From the NCBI GenBank assembly GCA_025716855.1, contig JAIXMQ010000087.1, positions 1 to 64,000 of the forward strand: a stretch of DNA of 64,000 nucleotides. Reading direction: 5' to 3'. The notes under the pieces are model-generated. The model had not been told where the DNA came from. It did no database searches and worked only from the letters and a program-made list of their open reading frames with translations. Position 1 is the stretch's first letter. The number at the start of each line of letters is the position of its first letter. Position numbers and translations under genes: made by a program. Shown piece by piece: positions 52,485-63,362 of this stretch. The stretch comes from Pilaira anomala (Eukaryota > Mucoromycota > Mucoromycetes > Mucorales > Mucoraceae).

Positions 52485-52904
52485 TCACAAAACTTGATCA
52501 TTGCTTTTACAAATCCGTTGCATTGCTGAAACTGTTAGAAACTGCTTGGAAACATAATATATAAAAAAAAAATGACTTACCACCATAATAACATCCGTTT
52601 TGTCCTTTTGATTTCAAGTTCCAGCAGACTACAAATAGCAATATTTCTAAAATGAGTGTTAGAAGGTGTTGGAAACTGTTTAGAGACATAATATATATAT
52701 ATATATATATATAAACTTACCACCATAATAACAGCCGTTTTGTCCTTTTGCTTTCAAGTGCCAGCAGACTACAAATAGCAATATTTCTAAAATGACTATT
52801 AAAAATTGTTAGAAACTATTTGGAAGCATAATAAAATATATATAAAAAAAAAATAACTTACCATCATAACAACACCTATCATAGCAACACCTGTCATAGC
52901 AACA
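52485..52904 (-). CDS. candidate small Cys-rich protein gene with duplicated exons (5' end unresolved)
   Basis: Four exons on the minus strand join in one frame: 52904-52862 (43 nt), 52768-52721 (48 nt), 52628-52581 (48 nt), 52525-52485 (41 nt, ends in TGA). The two 48-nt exons are near-identical copies, each in phase 1-1, encoding CWHLKAKGQNGCYYG and CWNLKSKGQNGCYYG. The upstream exon encodes CCYDRCCYDRCCYDG from a 15-nt repeat. The last exon encodes AMQRICKSNDQVL. All introns keep GTAAGT donors, a TTCTAAC-like branch site and TTTGTAG or TTTCAG acceptors. A start exon was not fixed; one possibility begins MGLFLVLEVYFWE at about 53138, an ATG followed by a weak donor. I recognise no family. 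Confidence 0.35.
52550..52880. repeat. tandem repeat, about 140-bp period, 2.5 copies
   Basis: Three units start near 52527, 52664 and 52808; offsets between equivalent donor sites are 140 and 141 bp (52580, 52720, 52861 on the plus strand). Units 1 and 2 are alike over most of their length, while unit 3 keeps only the intron half and a diverged exon. Each unit equals one exon plus one intron of the candidate Cys-rich gene. Confidence 0.8.
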
Positions 52905-54101
52905 CTACCAGCCATAATAATAACCGGCAGTACTAAATAAGCAAACACCCGGTGATGACAGCAGAAAATCGATACTATGGCACCATATTAACTGTATCAC
53001 AAATAGAACAAGATACCCGACAAAAGAAACCCAGAAGCAACTGGTATTCAAATCTTTAAATCTTTATGCAGCAATACACTTAACCTCCCAGAAGTAAACT
53101 TCTAGGACCAGGAACAATCCCATGGTAAGTTAATTACAGATGAAGAATAAAGAAATGTCGAGATCTATACTAATCTGCAAGTAGAGAACTAATGCATTAC
53201 ACTTCGAGAAGTGCTGATTGCGGCATGTCAAAACATTGTAAATGTTCCACGGTAAGAAAACCGCTACATTCGCATCACAATCAAACAATAGAACACCATA
53301 CTTTGCAAAAGAAAAGATAATGATGGGTATAAAAGGAGGAACAACAGGGTTATTTTGTATATTTTTTTTATTCGTAATCTTGATGATGACGTTTCCAAAA
53401 AAAAAAATTATGATAAAAAAAAAAGTGTGTCACAAAAAAAAACCACAGAGACTGAAGCGCCATAGAAACAGAATTTATTATTATCTCACCTTAACATAAA
53501 CGTAAAGGCTTTATTATTTTCAAACTAACGTTGTGATTACAGTCTTTGGTTAGATTGAAAGTTTAATTGAGCTCCATGGATGAATTTAACAGTAGGTAAA
53601 GAGCAACAGCGGAAATATTATTACTCTATATTATGTATAAAAAGAGGATATCTTTCAATTAACGAGTGTGTAAACGCAACTACAACATTATTTTTGATTT
53701 GTGGTCTTATGTAAACGTATTACCAACAAGATATCTGTAGGATTATCCCTCTTTTATATATATATATATATATATACATATAGACAAAGACAGAAAAGTA
53801 AAGAACATCATGTACATATTATTTGCCACCTTTTTTTCTTTCTTTTCATACATATCCCTTAGTATAAAGCGACATGAGTTGAATGTGCTTCTACAGTTAG
53901 TGTTAGTTATTGTTCGATAATCCATTATATATATCTAGTTGGGTTCGTTTGTTGACTGAGTGTTGGATAATTGGTTCAGGTCAAATAAATAACTACCATT
54001 AAAACTTTCATTATCCTGTGTTTTAAAGGAAACTCTTCGTGTTATCATTCTTTCTTTGTTAATTTTAATATTCAGAGAGAGAAAAAGTATGATAATAAAA
54101 T
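52905..54101. other. gene-poor spacer
   Basis: 1.2 kb of AT-rich sequence with short A-runs near 53398-53445 and a TA microsatellite near 53757-53778. It may contain the missing 5' exon of the Cys-rich gene candidate. Nothing else seen. Confidence 0.35.
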
Positions 54102-54468
54102 GAAGTCGGGGAAAAGAGTGGTAAAAAAAAAGGTAGTAAAATCACGGATGACTTTTATCCGGATTTATAAAAAGTATAACCAGGCACATCGTCACGTGAA
54201 TAAGGTTTTTTATAACTTTTGCATGAGATACACCAGTACATCAAATTTTTTTTTCACATGGCATACAGGCAAGTTTTTTTTTCTTATACGCCAGACAAAC
54301 AGGGGATTTTTTTCATTATAAATCATCTTTTTTTTTTATTTTGTTCTTTTCTTTCGCTTTCTTCTTTTTACATATATTCCTTCCTTACCGCTCCATTTTT
54401 AATCTCTTCTTTTGCCACACTCCTTATCTAGAGAAGAGATTGTTCCAAGAAAAAAAAAAAACCTGTGC
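54102..54468. repeat. left arm of a 366-bp inverted repeat
   Basis: This arm is nearly identical to the reverse complement of 55233-55598. It begins GAAGTCGGGGAAAAGAGTGG and ends in an A-run followed by CCTGTGC. Both arms translate to the same 73-codon low-complexity ORF, which follows from the duplication and is not evidence of coding. Confidence 0.92.
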
Positions 54469-54748
54469 ATAAAACATGTTGTCATCAATAGTAAGTCTAA
54501 TAATTTTATCAAAAATAAATGATTCAATTGTCTAATAAATCTCAAATAGAAAATGATACTTTTTTCTTTCTTGTCCAAAGTGAAAAAAGAACAAGTATTA
54601 TACTTAAAAAAAAAAAAACTGGTAAGTAAAGTACACAGGATTCTACTTTCCTCAAACTCAATTACCTGATTTCCCTTTAGCAATCCTATCGTTTTTCTTG
54701 CAAGTAACTGAAACAAGATGTATTATCTTTTCTCCCAGTACCCGCTCG

Positions 54749-55200
54749 ATGGACTCTTTATTTCCGCTAATGTACCAACAACACTTACAAAATTTGAAAA
54801 AAGATTTTATTTTAATTGGATATGTTCGCAAGTCATCTGTATACGCAAGTTATAGAGATAAAAATATTCAAAATATGGTGGATAATATTTACAGTAGATG
54901 TAAAGTGGATAAATGTTACGTATCGTATTCATCTGAAGCACATAGTAGTATCGTTTCAAGAGATGTTAAAGACGATGTTAAAACATTAGCTAAGCTAAAA
55001 AACATTCACGGCAACACTCAAGGTATTATATGTGTATATCTCCATGTGAAGCTGAAAGTATTAATTTCATTATCTTTTTTATAGATATGATCAATGCTAT
55101 CTCATCTTCTAAACAAAAGATATGTTTGGTTGTTATAGATTATAGTGGTTTATGTACAAACCATACCAATATCTACCAATTTGTTAGGGGTGCTGGGTAA
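54749..55200 (+). CDS. small protein inside inverted repeat, weakly serine-recombinase-like
   Basis: Two exons: 54749-55022 and 55085-55200 (129 aa). After 20 residues it reads FILIGYVRKSS, then NIQNMVDNIYSRCKVDKCYVSYSSEAHSSIVSRD, and after the splice QDMINAISSSKQKICLVVIDYSGLC. The GYxRKS start, a following helix and an S-x-A-x(n)-RD segment are laid out like the N-terminal catalytic domain of serine recombinases, but the usual ordering and a DNA-binding domain are missing. The stop codon coincides with the start of an arm-like motif at 55195. It may be a domesticated or element-borne ORF; function unknown. Confidence 0.5.
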
Positions 55201-55233
55201 AAGAGTAGTAAAAAATGAGGCAGTAAAATCACG
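55195..55233. repeat. third, diverged copy of the arm-terminal motif
   Basis: GGGTAAAAGAGTAGTAAAAA through GTAAAATCACG repeats, in direct orientation and with several changes, the start of the left arm (54107-54145). It abuts the inner end of the right arm. Confidence 0.6.
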
Positions 55234-55598
55234 CACAGGTTTTTTTTTTTCTTGGAACAATCTCTTCTCTAGATAAGGAGTGTGGCAAAAGAAGAGATTA
55301 AAAATGGAGCGGTAAGGAAGGAATATATGTAAAAAGAAGAAAGCGAAAGAAAAGAACAAAATAAAAAAAAAAGATGATTTATAATGAAAAAAATCCCCTG
55401 TTTGTCTGGCGTATAAGAAAAAAAAACTTGCCTGTATGCCATGTGAAAAAAAAATTTGATGTACTGGTGTATCTCATGCAAAAGTTATAAAAAACCTTAT
55501 TCACGTGACGATGTGCCTGGTTATACTTTTTATAAATCCGGATAAAAGTCATCCGTGATTTTACTACCTTTTTTTTTACCACTCTTTTCCCCGACTTC
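55233..55598. repeat. right arm of a 366-bp inverted repeat
   Basis: Reverse complement of 54102-54468 with at most a few differences, including the length of one homopolymer. The loop between the arms is 764 bp. No target-site duplication is evident outside the arms (AAAAT on the left, CTACT on the right). Confidence 0.92.
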
Positions 55599-57179
55599 CT
55601 ACTAAAGTCCTCCAAACACGTCTTCCTCATGCTCCTCTTCCTCACTTCGCGGCAGACTAGTGTTCCTCATCGCCACTTTCTGTTGTTCTCATTCACATTA
55701 CAAACACTTATTTATAAAGAAAAAAAGACCCCATACTTTAAATTATAAAACCCCAAAAACACAGTTGAGACTATCCCTCTAATTTTCACTAAAAAAATCA
55801 GACTTCGTCTCCTTATAAACATGTAGGAAATCTGGCAAATGTCGGATGTGTAACTTTTTTAAGGTACTTATTATTGATAAAATGGTACTGAGGGTTCTTG
55901 ATTTTGATTTCCATTGTTTATCTGACAGTTTATAGAAGAAAAAGTATGCTCGCGATAAAGTCTTTCTTTTACTTAAACAACCATATAGCATAACGGTCAT
56001 AAAGCTATTTACAGAGCAGTACCTGTGTCAAATGTGCGCAAAAAGTCTGTGGCTGAATTTCACACAGGCATTGCCCCACAGTGGTCAGTGTATATTTGAG
56101 GAATGTGTATCCATTGTCCAAACCTACCCAAGGGCTACACATTTTGACAAACATATTGTATATTTGGTCACCGTTAATACATACCACTGGGAACGAATTG
56201 TGTGTAAACTTTAGGTTTTAAACGCTTTTACACGTAGAGCTGTAGATGCTCTAATACGTTGACTAGGTAGTTTCATGATGTAAAATAAGAGTCTCTCTCC
56301 CTCCTTTTTACTTTCTTATAAATACTTTGTATTTATACTTTTTTTATTCTATGTTTTACATTGTTTCTAGATGATTCCTGAACGTTTCCTGGCTATTTAT
56401 TATTTCTACAAGATTCCTTTGTCCAATTAGCCTATGTTTCATAATGCATTTTTGGTAATTATTATAAGTTGAAAGTTACTCAAAAATACAAAAAAAGACA
56501 AAAAGAGTTATTTATGGCTATTCTCTTCTTGACATTCGTCGAGCTGATCAAACAAATTGTTGAATGACAAGATTGCTTGATAGTTATGTATACAGAGAGC
56601 GAAGACAAAACAACGAATATAAGTGACATCAATTGATATTCAGCGTAATAATATACATTCTTAATCTTATCTTTGTGTGCATGACCATGCATTAATAGTG
56701 TAGAAATTAGAGGTGAACGGCTTCAAAATCGAGAATAAGGCATTATTAGTAGTTTTATTTTTATCAATTGCGCAATAATAGGCAGGACATACAATCAGGT
56801 GTTTGGAGATCATATCTAGACTTGAGCTCCATCTCGTGTTATTATTTATATTTCAAGACTAGCTTTGGTGATTTTTCGAAATCATCATAGGACTTGGAGG
56901 CATTCAAACATACAGAGGTGCAGAGCCAATGGGTTTTCGAAGCGAGTTGTACTGTTTGCTTTAACACTGTCGCATTCCGTTCACAGCCTATTCACTGGAG
57001 TGACAACAACATTATTATACTTTATTACTCACTACTGTCAAATCAAACAAAGCGACACTAGGTTCAGGTTTCGAGCTTCGAAATAAAAACTGGCTATAAT
57101 ATGAAGCACCAATCTTAAGGAAGACCGCAGGAATTCCAACTGTGCTTTCACTAAGGACTCAGAAAGTCTGCCACAGGTG
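55599..57179. other. gene-poor spacer
   Basis: 1.6 kb with no supported gene. Several 60-75 codon ORFs in opposite frames (56005-56214, 56865-57086) do not resemble proteins I know. Confidence 0.4.
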
Positions 57180-57234
57180 CTTTGCTTAGGTTTCGCTCAG
57201 GTTTCGCTTAGGCTTCGCTCAGATTTCGTTCAGG
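57180..57234. repeat. 11-bp tandem repeat, five copies
   Basis: Consensus TTTCGCTYAGG. The five units are CTTTGCTTAGG, TTTCGCTCAGG, TTTCGCTTAGG, CTTCGCTCAGA and TTTCGTTCAGG, joined without spacers. Confidence 0.85.
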
Positions 57235-57368
57235 CGTCAGTTTGTTGATTTTCAATCGGGGGTATAGAAATAAAAGACGTAAATTGACCCGCAAATCAGG
57301 AGTTGTGAGCATGCAAAGATACCGTGGGCACTGTACATACATACGACATCTTTTTTTTTAAAAAAAAA

Positions 57369-57490
57369 GCATGACACTCTTTTCTTGAATTGTGCGACAC
57401 TCTTTTCTAAAAACGTACGACACTCAGTATTTTAAAAATACAACACTTCAACTTTTTTTTCTGCGACATCATTTTGTCAAAAGGTGTACG
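57369..57490. repeat. degenerate 22-26 bp repeats around GACACTC
   Basis: GACACTCTTTTCT recurs at about 57373 and 57396, then GACACTCAG, AACACTTCA and GACATCATT follow at similar spacing. It directly precedes copy 2 of the dispersed repeat. Confidence 0.5.
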
Positions 57491-57900
57491 AACAATGCAA
57501 AATTGGAAGGCGCATCTTGCTATATTTTTAAATGTATATATTTAGATGTGAATAATATACCTGCCCTAACAAAAACTGATATTTTATTTTCTCATAGCAA
57601 CCATCAATCTCTATTATTGTTTTACTTTGGTTTTTACCTCATGAGAAAGAACGTAAAATTCTATATTTAACCCAACTGAACGCCTAGGCTTTAAAACCTC
57701 TTGAATGCTAAAATATAATCTACATTTTTAATTTTTGAAAAAATGCAAAGGTCTACTTTTTGCCCTAAAATATTTTTTCACCTTTTTTAGAAGACTTGAT
57801 TGGCTAAAAGTTTTTTCTGCTTTTAAGAAAATCTTGGCTATAGTATCTCCTTTTTCTTTGGTAAAAAAGTAGCATAATGTATGGGCTTTGCTACTGTAAT
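57490..57900. repeat. dispersed repeat, copy 2 (partner at 43825-44300)
   Basis: Shares with copy 1 the ordered blocks listed there, on the same strand. It ends within about 200 bp of the downstream transporter gene, so part of that gene's promoter may derive from the repeat. Confidence 0.55.
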
Positions 57901-58076
57901 GCAATGGTAAATTTGTTTGCTTTAAAAAGATTTTGTTGCGTAATCTGTAACGGGAAAAGTATATCCCATTCAGAAGTAATAATCGGAAATATCGGTCTTT
58001 CAACTAACGCTTTGTTTGGTTTTTGAACCCAAATCTACATTTTAAGTTCTCTTTTTCTTTTTTGTTTATCAAACAA

Positions 58077-59836
58077 ATGACATCTATAGAAGATAGATCA
58101 GAGAGTGATACCACAGTTCCAAGTGAAGAAGCAGTCCAAATCAGACCAGACCATGAAAGCATTCCAATCAATTCTAAAGTAGATCAACAAGAACCATATA
58201 CCATATTTTCCAAAACCATGTTGATACGACTACTGATCATTACTTCCTTTACAGGAATGATATCTCCATTAACAGGCAGTGTTTATTTTCCTGCAGTAAA
58301 TCAAATCCAAGAAGTGGGTATATTATCTTTTTACGTACACAACATACACATACACCTTGAATTGACACATATCTACATATAGGAACTTAATATTACAACA
58401 GAACAAGTGAATTTAGTCATTACAGTCTATATGGTTTTTCAAGCAACCTCTCCAACATTTTGGGGAACCATTGCTGACTGTTGGGGTAGAAGACCTGTAC
58501 TGATTGCTACGACTACGATTTATTGTTTAGCTTGTGTTGGGTTAGCCTTAACACCGAATTATGCTGTCTTGATGGTACTTCGGATGGTACAAGCATTTGG
58601 ATCAAGTTCTTTAATCGCAATTAGTGCTGGTATATTGAGTGATATAGTACAATCAAAAAAGTAAAAAAGGACTAAATGGTTTATCACTCAATTTATATAT
58701 TTTATTCATTTTTTTTTTTCACTTTTTTTAGACGTGGGTCATTTTACGGACTTTACTCTATCGGTCAATCGTTAGGTCCTGTGTTAGGTCCTGTGTTAGG
58801 TGGTATAATTTCAGAAGAACTTGGTTGGAGGTATTAACTTTTAGTTTTTTGTTTTTTTTTTAAAAAAAAAGACTCACTTCTAAATTCTTTTTGTTATAAA
58901 AATAGATGGATCTTTTGGGTTTTATTGATTATAGGTTGTGTTTGTTTAATTGTCGTAAGCCTCTTCGTCCCTGAAACCTTACGAGCACTCGTAGGAAATG
59001 GATCCGGCTACGCAAACCCTACACCAACACAATGGCTAGCCAGAAAACGAGGCAAGATAAATGAAGAAAAAGTGATAGCCAGTAAAAGTGTCCCTCGACC
59101 CAAGCTCAACTTCTTCGCACCTTTTATTTACTTTTCTGAACCAGACGTATTCTTAATTCTCTGGTTGAACGGACTAGCATTCCTTTTATTTTATTGTTTT
59201 ATGACGTCCATGACAAAGCAATTCAGTATTCGTTACCCGTTTCTATCTGAACTGGAAATTGGGCTTTGCTTTTTAGCCATGGGAGGAGGTACGATCATTG
59301 GAGGTTTTGTAAAAGGAAAATTATTGGATATAGACTATAGAAGAATCAGTCGAGATTTACCTGTCGATGCTGAACTCTCGATTTATACTGCTCGATTAAA
59401 GACTTTATGGATTAATTTAATTCTAATGCAAGCTGCTACGATTTTATATGGTTGGATGATGAATATCAATGTACCTTTACCAGGTGCCTTGGTGATTCAA
59501 TTTGTATTTTCTTTTAATTGTGCTGCAATTACAAGTACATGCCAAACATTGCTGGTCGATTTGTTTCCAGGGAAAGGTGCTTCCATCACTGCCTCAAATA
59601 ATTTAATGCGATGTCTTTTAGGTGCTGCAGCCACTGGATTTATTGAGCCTGCGATTAAAGGTGTAGGCATGGGTTGGATATTCACGATTCTTGGTATTAT
59701 TCTTATTTTGAATAATATATGGGTACCTATTCTTTTGAAAAAGGGTCCTGGATGGAAAAAAGAACGTTTTGAAAGACAAGGCAATAAAGAAAAACCTCGT
59801 CCCTCTTTATTTAGTTGCTTTAAAAGAGCTTCTTGA
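58077..59836 (+). CDS. MFS multidrug transporter, DHA1 family (Qdr/Flr-like)
   Basis: Proton-coupled drug or polyamine exporter of the plasma membrane. Four exons: 58077-58313, 58383-58660, 58732-58830, 58906-59836 (514 aa). The N-terminal 50 residues are hydrophilic. Helix 2-3 loop motif A reads [14 protein letters not shown], helix 4 [22 protein letters not shown], and the antiporter motif C is [30 protein letters not shown] after helix 6 and FEPDVFL-type entry to helix 7 are typical of the fungal QDR/Flr1 set. About twelve helices in all. The ATG at 58077 was preferred to an upstream in-frame one because the intervening residues are Phe/Ser-rich 5' UTR-like sequence. Confidence 0.91.
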
Positions 59837-60165
59837 TTTATTTGCGTCGCTAATGAATCATTTTCTGGAAATATGTCGTGTAACTTTTTTTCAAAAACAA
59901 CAATGATGCATGAAAGCTTGTATGTGTACATATATCCGTTGCTGTATTTTCTTTTATTTACTTTATATATATATATATCATAAAACAAAAAAAAAAAAAA
60001 AAAAAAAACTTTTTCGATTTTATTCTCGTATTTTTTTTTTAATAAAATAAAGTTGTTGTACAATATAAAAAAAAAAGGAAGAGAAAAGAAGAGGGTATTA
60101 TTAAATAAGTAATATAGTATATAGAAAGAAAGAAAGAAAGAAAAAATAAAGGTTGGGAAAAGAGT
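59837..60165. other. 3' intergenic region between convergent genes
   Basis: 329 bp with a long A-run (about 59989-60008), a T-run and an AGAA microsatellite (60122-60143). No gene. Confidence 0.4.
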
Positions 60166-61978
60166 TTACAAAATTCCCTATAAAAATAAGAAATGAGTTA
60201 AAGAAAGATCATCATTATACATTTTATCGCATTATTACCTGAGAATAGTATTGAAAGGTATCATAAAGCCTAGTAAATACATTACAGCAACTACTCATGA
60301 TCAACTTATCCACAAATTCTTCCGCTTGAGGTTCAGTCAATCCTAACTGGAACCGATCTCTCAATTGAGGTACAGTCAAGTCTCCATTTTGGAAGCAAGG
60401 TAATTTCGAATCTTTACTCATCATTTCCGTCAACAGCAAGATATTCTCACTATGTTTACGTACCGCCAAAAATGCCGCCTTCATCAATGCTTTATATTCA
60501 GCAAACTTTTCTCCATGAACGCCACCTAAAATATCTATATATTCTTGTGGTAATTTAAATGGAGCCATTTCGAATCCCACAGATCCAGGTGAATTAGATA
60601 ACATGAATCCAAAATCGATATCTAAAAAAAAAAAACAATGCATGTAAGTAAAAGATCAATGACAAAAAACATTTAAAGAACTTACGAATTAAATGACCAG
60701 ATTCGTCAATTAATAAATTACCGTTATGTCTATCCTTGATTTGCAATACATAACAAGCAACTGAATATCCAGCTAAACTTCTCATAAAAGCGTCTTGCGC
60801 CTTAATAAATTCATCCGAATCAGGTGACCCAAAAACCTAATTATTATAAATGTTAAGGAGGTATAAAAACTAAATAAACTGATATATACCTTTTCAAAAT
60901 AATCATATAAAGTAAATACGGCACCCTTTTCATTCCAACCTCTTGTATAAGCATCCTTCTTTATAGAATGAATAGAGATTGTATTTCTAAGAGTTTCAAT
61001 CAAACCTGACCCATCCGAAGTAACTAATACACGGAAACTAATATATGTTTTTAAATATTCAAATCTAATATATACAATAATAATTAAAACTTACTATTTC
61101 ACCCAAACATTTACACCCGTATCTTCCCAAATACGTTGAAATTCACGAATTAATTGAATCGCAAATTGTTCTTGACGAAGATCTGCACCATTTTTTACAA
61201 TCACCGAAATTAATCTCCAATTAGGTAAATGTCCATAAGGTGATGCAGCACGTAATCTTGCTTTTTTAGTTTCCCAATCCTCGGATAAAACAGCAGCTAT
61301 TTACAAAAAAAAAGTTAAATGTAAAGTAAATAATAAATACATGTAATTTTTTTACCACTCGGATCCTCCTTATTGACAACCCAAGCAATCCTTTGTTCAT
61401 CTTCCAACATATCTCCACCAGCACCTTCTCCTCCACCACCACCTACACCACTTCCAACGCCTTCCGTCTTCATCTTTGTCATTCTCTGTTCTTCCAACGC
61501 AATCATTTCCTTAATGATCCTTTGACGAATCTGTTCGGTTCCTTGTTTCGATTTAGGTGTCACTGCAGTAACATTCGTAGCAGCAGGTAATTGTAACTGT
61601 GCCAACATCACGGCTGCAGTTCTCATCCGTTCAGCATAATTATCTGCTGATCTTGAATTACGTCGACTGTTGCTATGGCTTAGGTGTTCCAAAACCGGTA
61701 ATTCTTTTTCGACAACAGCTGTTGTTGTTTTATTATTATGTAGTCCAATATCGGATGAAGATGTTTCGGTACTACCAGAAGAAGATGTCTTGATTATTGT
61801 TGTCATGGATTGTCGTTTTGATTTTTTATGCTTTAATGATTGACGCATACGATATAATGCAGATGTATACGCATCATCTTCAAAACTCATTTCATCATCT
61901 AATACTTCAATCATTAATAAATAAGGGGCCTATATAAAATTTAGAGTTAAAAGATATATTTTCATTGTTCTACAAATT

Positions 61979-62009
<31 letters not shown>

Positions 62010-63271
62010 ATTACCCTTTCAGCAGAATTTAATACTACAGCATCTGAAGGACTGATACGTACAATACGATGATGATATGGTTTTTCACAAGTAGCAGGAC
62101 ACCATAAAGGTAAACAGACTTCAGCGGGTAAATTATGATTGAGTAAAGTGAGTTCAGCATGTAAAGCACTCATACGAGCTTCTTTTGGTACAATCACTAA
62201 TCGATTCGCAATATCCACCAAAGCCAACAAAAACTGCATTTCAGATCTAAAATAATTTGATCTTAATAATAATTTTCGATTATCAATACTCATTTTTGAA
62301 AGTGAATTTCGAATTTCCTTTTCATTTTCGTCATCATCATCATCATCGTCGTCGTCGTCGTCGTTAGAAATAGATTGATCTGAATCATAAGATTCAAAAG
62401 AAGTTGATAATTTAGTTGATAATCGTAAATTCTTTTTACCGTTTGTTGTCGTCAACATTTCTTCTTCAGAAGAAGAACAACATTCAGATAATGCAGGTGA
62501 AAGTGGTGCTGTATTAGTTGGTACAGAAGATTGACCTAAAGCTGTTAATTTTGGATCAAATACAGAAATTGATTCATTAAAGTGTTTCTTTTTTTCGCCT
62601 GTACTGTTGGTTTCCTTTTTAGATAATAGATTAGGTTCTTCTCCTAATTGAATCATTTTTCGGTTTAATTTATGATGTGCATTCTTGATATATCGTGAAA
62701 CTGAAAATGCTTTTCCTTTATGAAGATCTTCTAATGAAGGAGAACTAGTAAATGGATTAAAATGACTTGATCTCTTCTTTTTAGTTATTTGTAATTCAGG
62801 TTGTGAAGCAGATATAAATTGTTGTTGTTGTTGTTGTTGTAAGTTGGTATACTCTAATGAGGATGGACTCGAGTGTGTAGTAGGTGATGGTGATGAATCC
62901 GTCGTCATTCTTCTATTATTTACCTCAACTGTTTCTGGTTGTGCTTGAGAAGTAATACTGAGCGCTCGATTTCTGCGCCCCTGAGCAATTGCAATTCTAC
63001 CTGCTGGTTTTGTCATCAAGGGTTGTCCGATACCTAACAACATGGCTCCCATACCAACAAGTGCTGGTAATACATTTTCACGAACTTTTTGTGTTGATAC
63101 AATCTGTTGTTGTTGTTGATGATTTGATTCACTGGTGGATGAACTATCATCTTCATCTTCCGAGAACACAATTGCTTGTGATTTATTTAATAATCGTTTA
63201 CATAGCTCAAAAGAAGGGCTGGAGGGGTTAGATGAAAGATCGGCTAAATAAGCTTGTAAATACCACAATGA
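60166..63271 (-). CDS. PIK1: phosphatidylinositol 4-kinase beta (Pik1), 5' end not found
   Basis: Makes PI4P at the Golgi and nucleus. Seven exons found: 63271-62015, 61929-61356, 61296-61095, 61037-60890, 60836-60686, 60621-60239, 60177-60166 (908 aa from SLWYLQAYLADLSS). The LKU helical region begins at that first exon and is followed by a Ser-rich linker with poly-Gln and poly-Asp. The catalytic domain has APYLLMIEVLDDEM, GADLRQEQFAIQLI, RVLVTSDGSGLIETL, the catalytic loop KDRHNGNLLIDESG and activation loop HIDFGFMLSNSPGS. The last exon (12 nt) gives the conserved GIL end. The first exon opens at an acceptor (phase 0); the remaining N-terminal part of LKU should lie upstream but was not recognised. 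Confidence 0.9.
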
Positions 63272-63326
63272 CTATTACATTTAATTTGAAAAAAAAAAAT
63301 TAGTGGTTTTTTTTTTATTGTGCATA

Positions 63327-63362
<36 letters not shown>

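Noticed and set aside
52037..52880. CRISPR array
   Set aside because: The units are 140 and 229 bp with no short repeat/spacer alternation, and the host is eukaryotic.
54100..54431. 73- and 70-codon ORFs repeated in both inverted arms
   Set aside because: Identity comes from the arm duplication itself. The proteins are low complexity and made largely of homopolymer codons.
54102..55598. LTR retrotransposon
   Set aside because: The two copies are inverted, not direct, and no gag or reverse transcriptase-like sequence lies between them.
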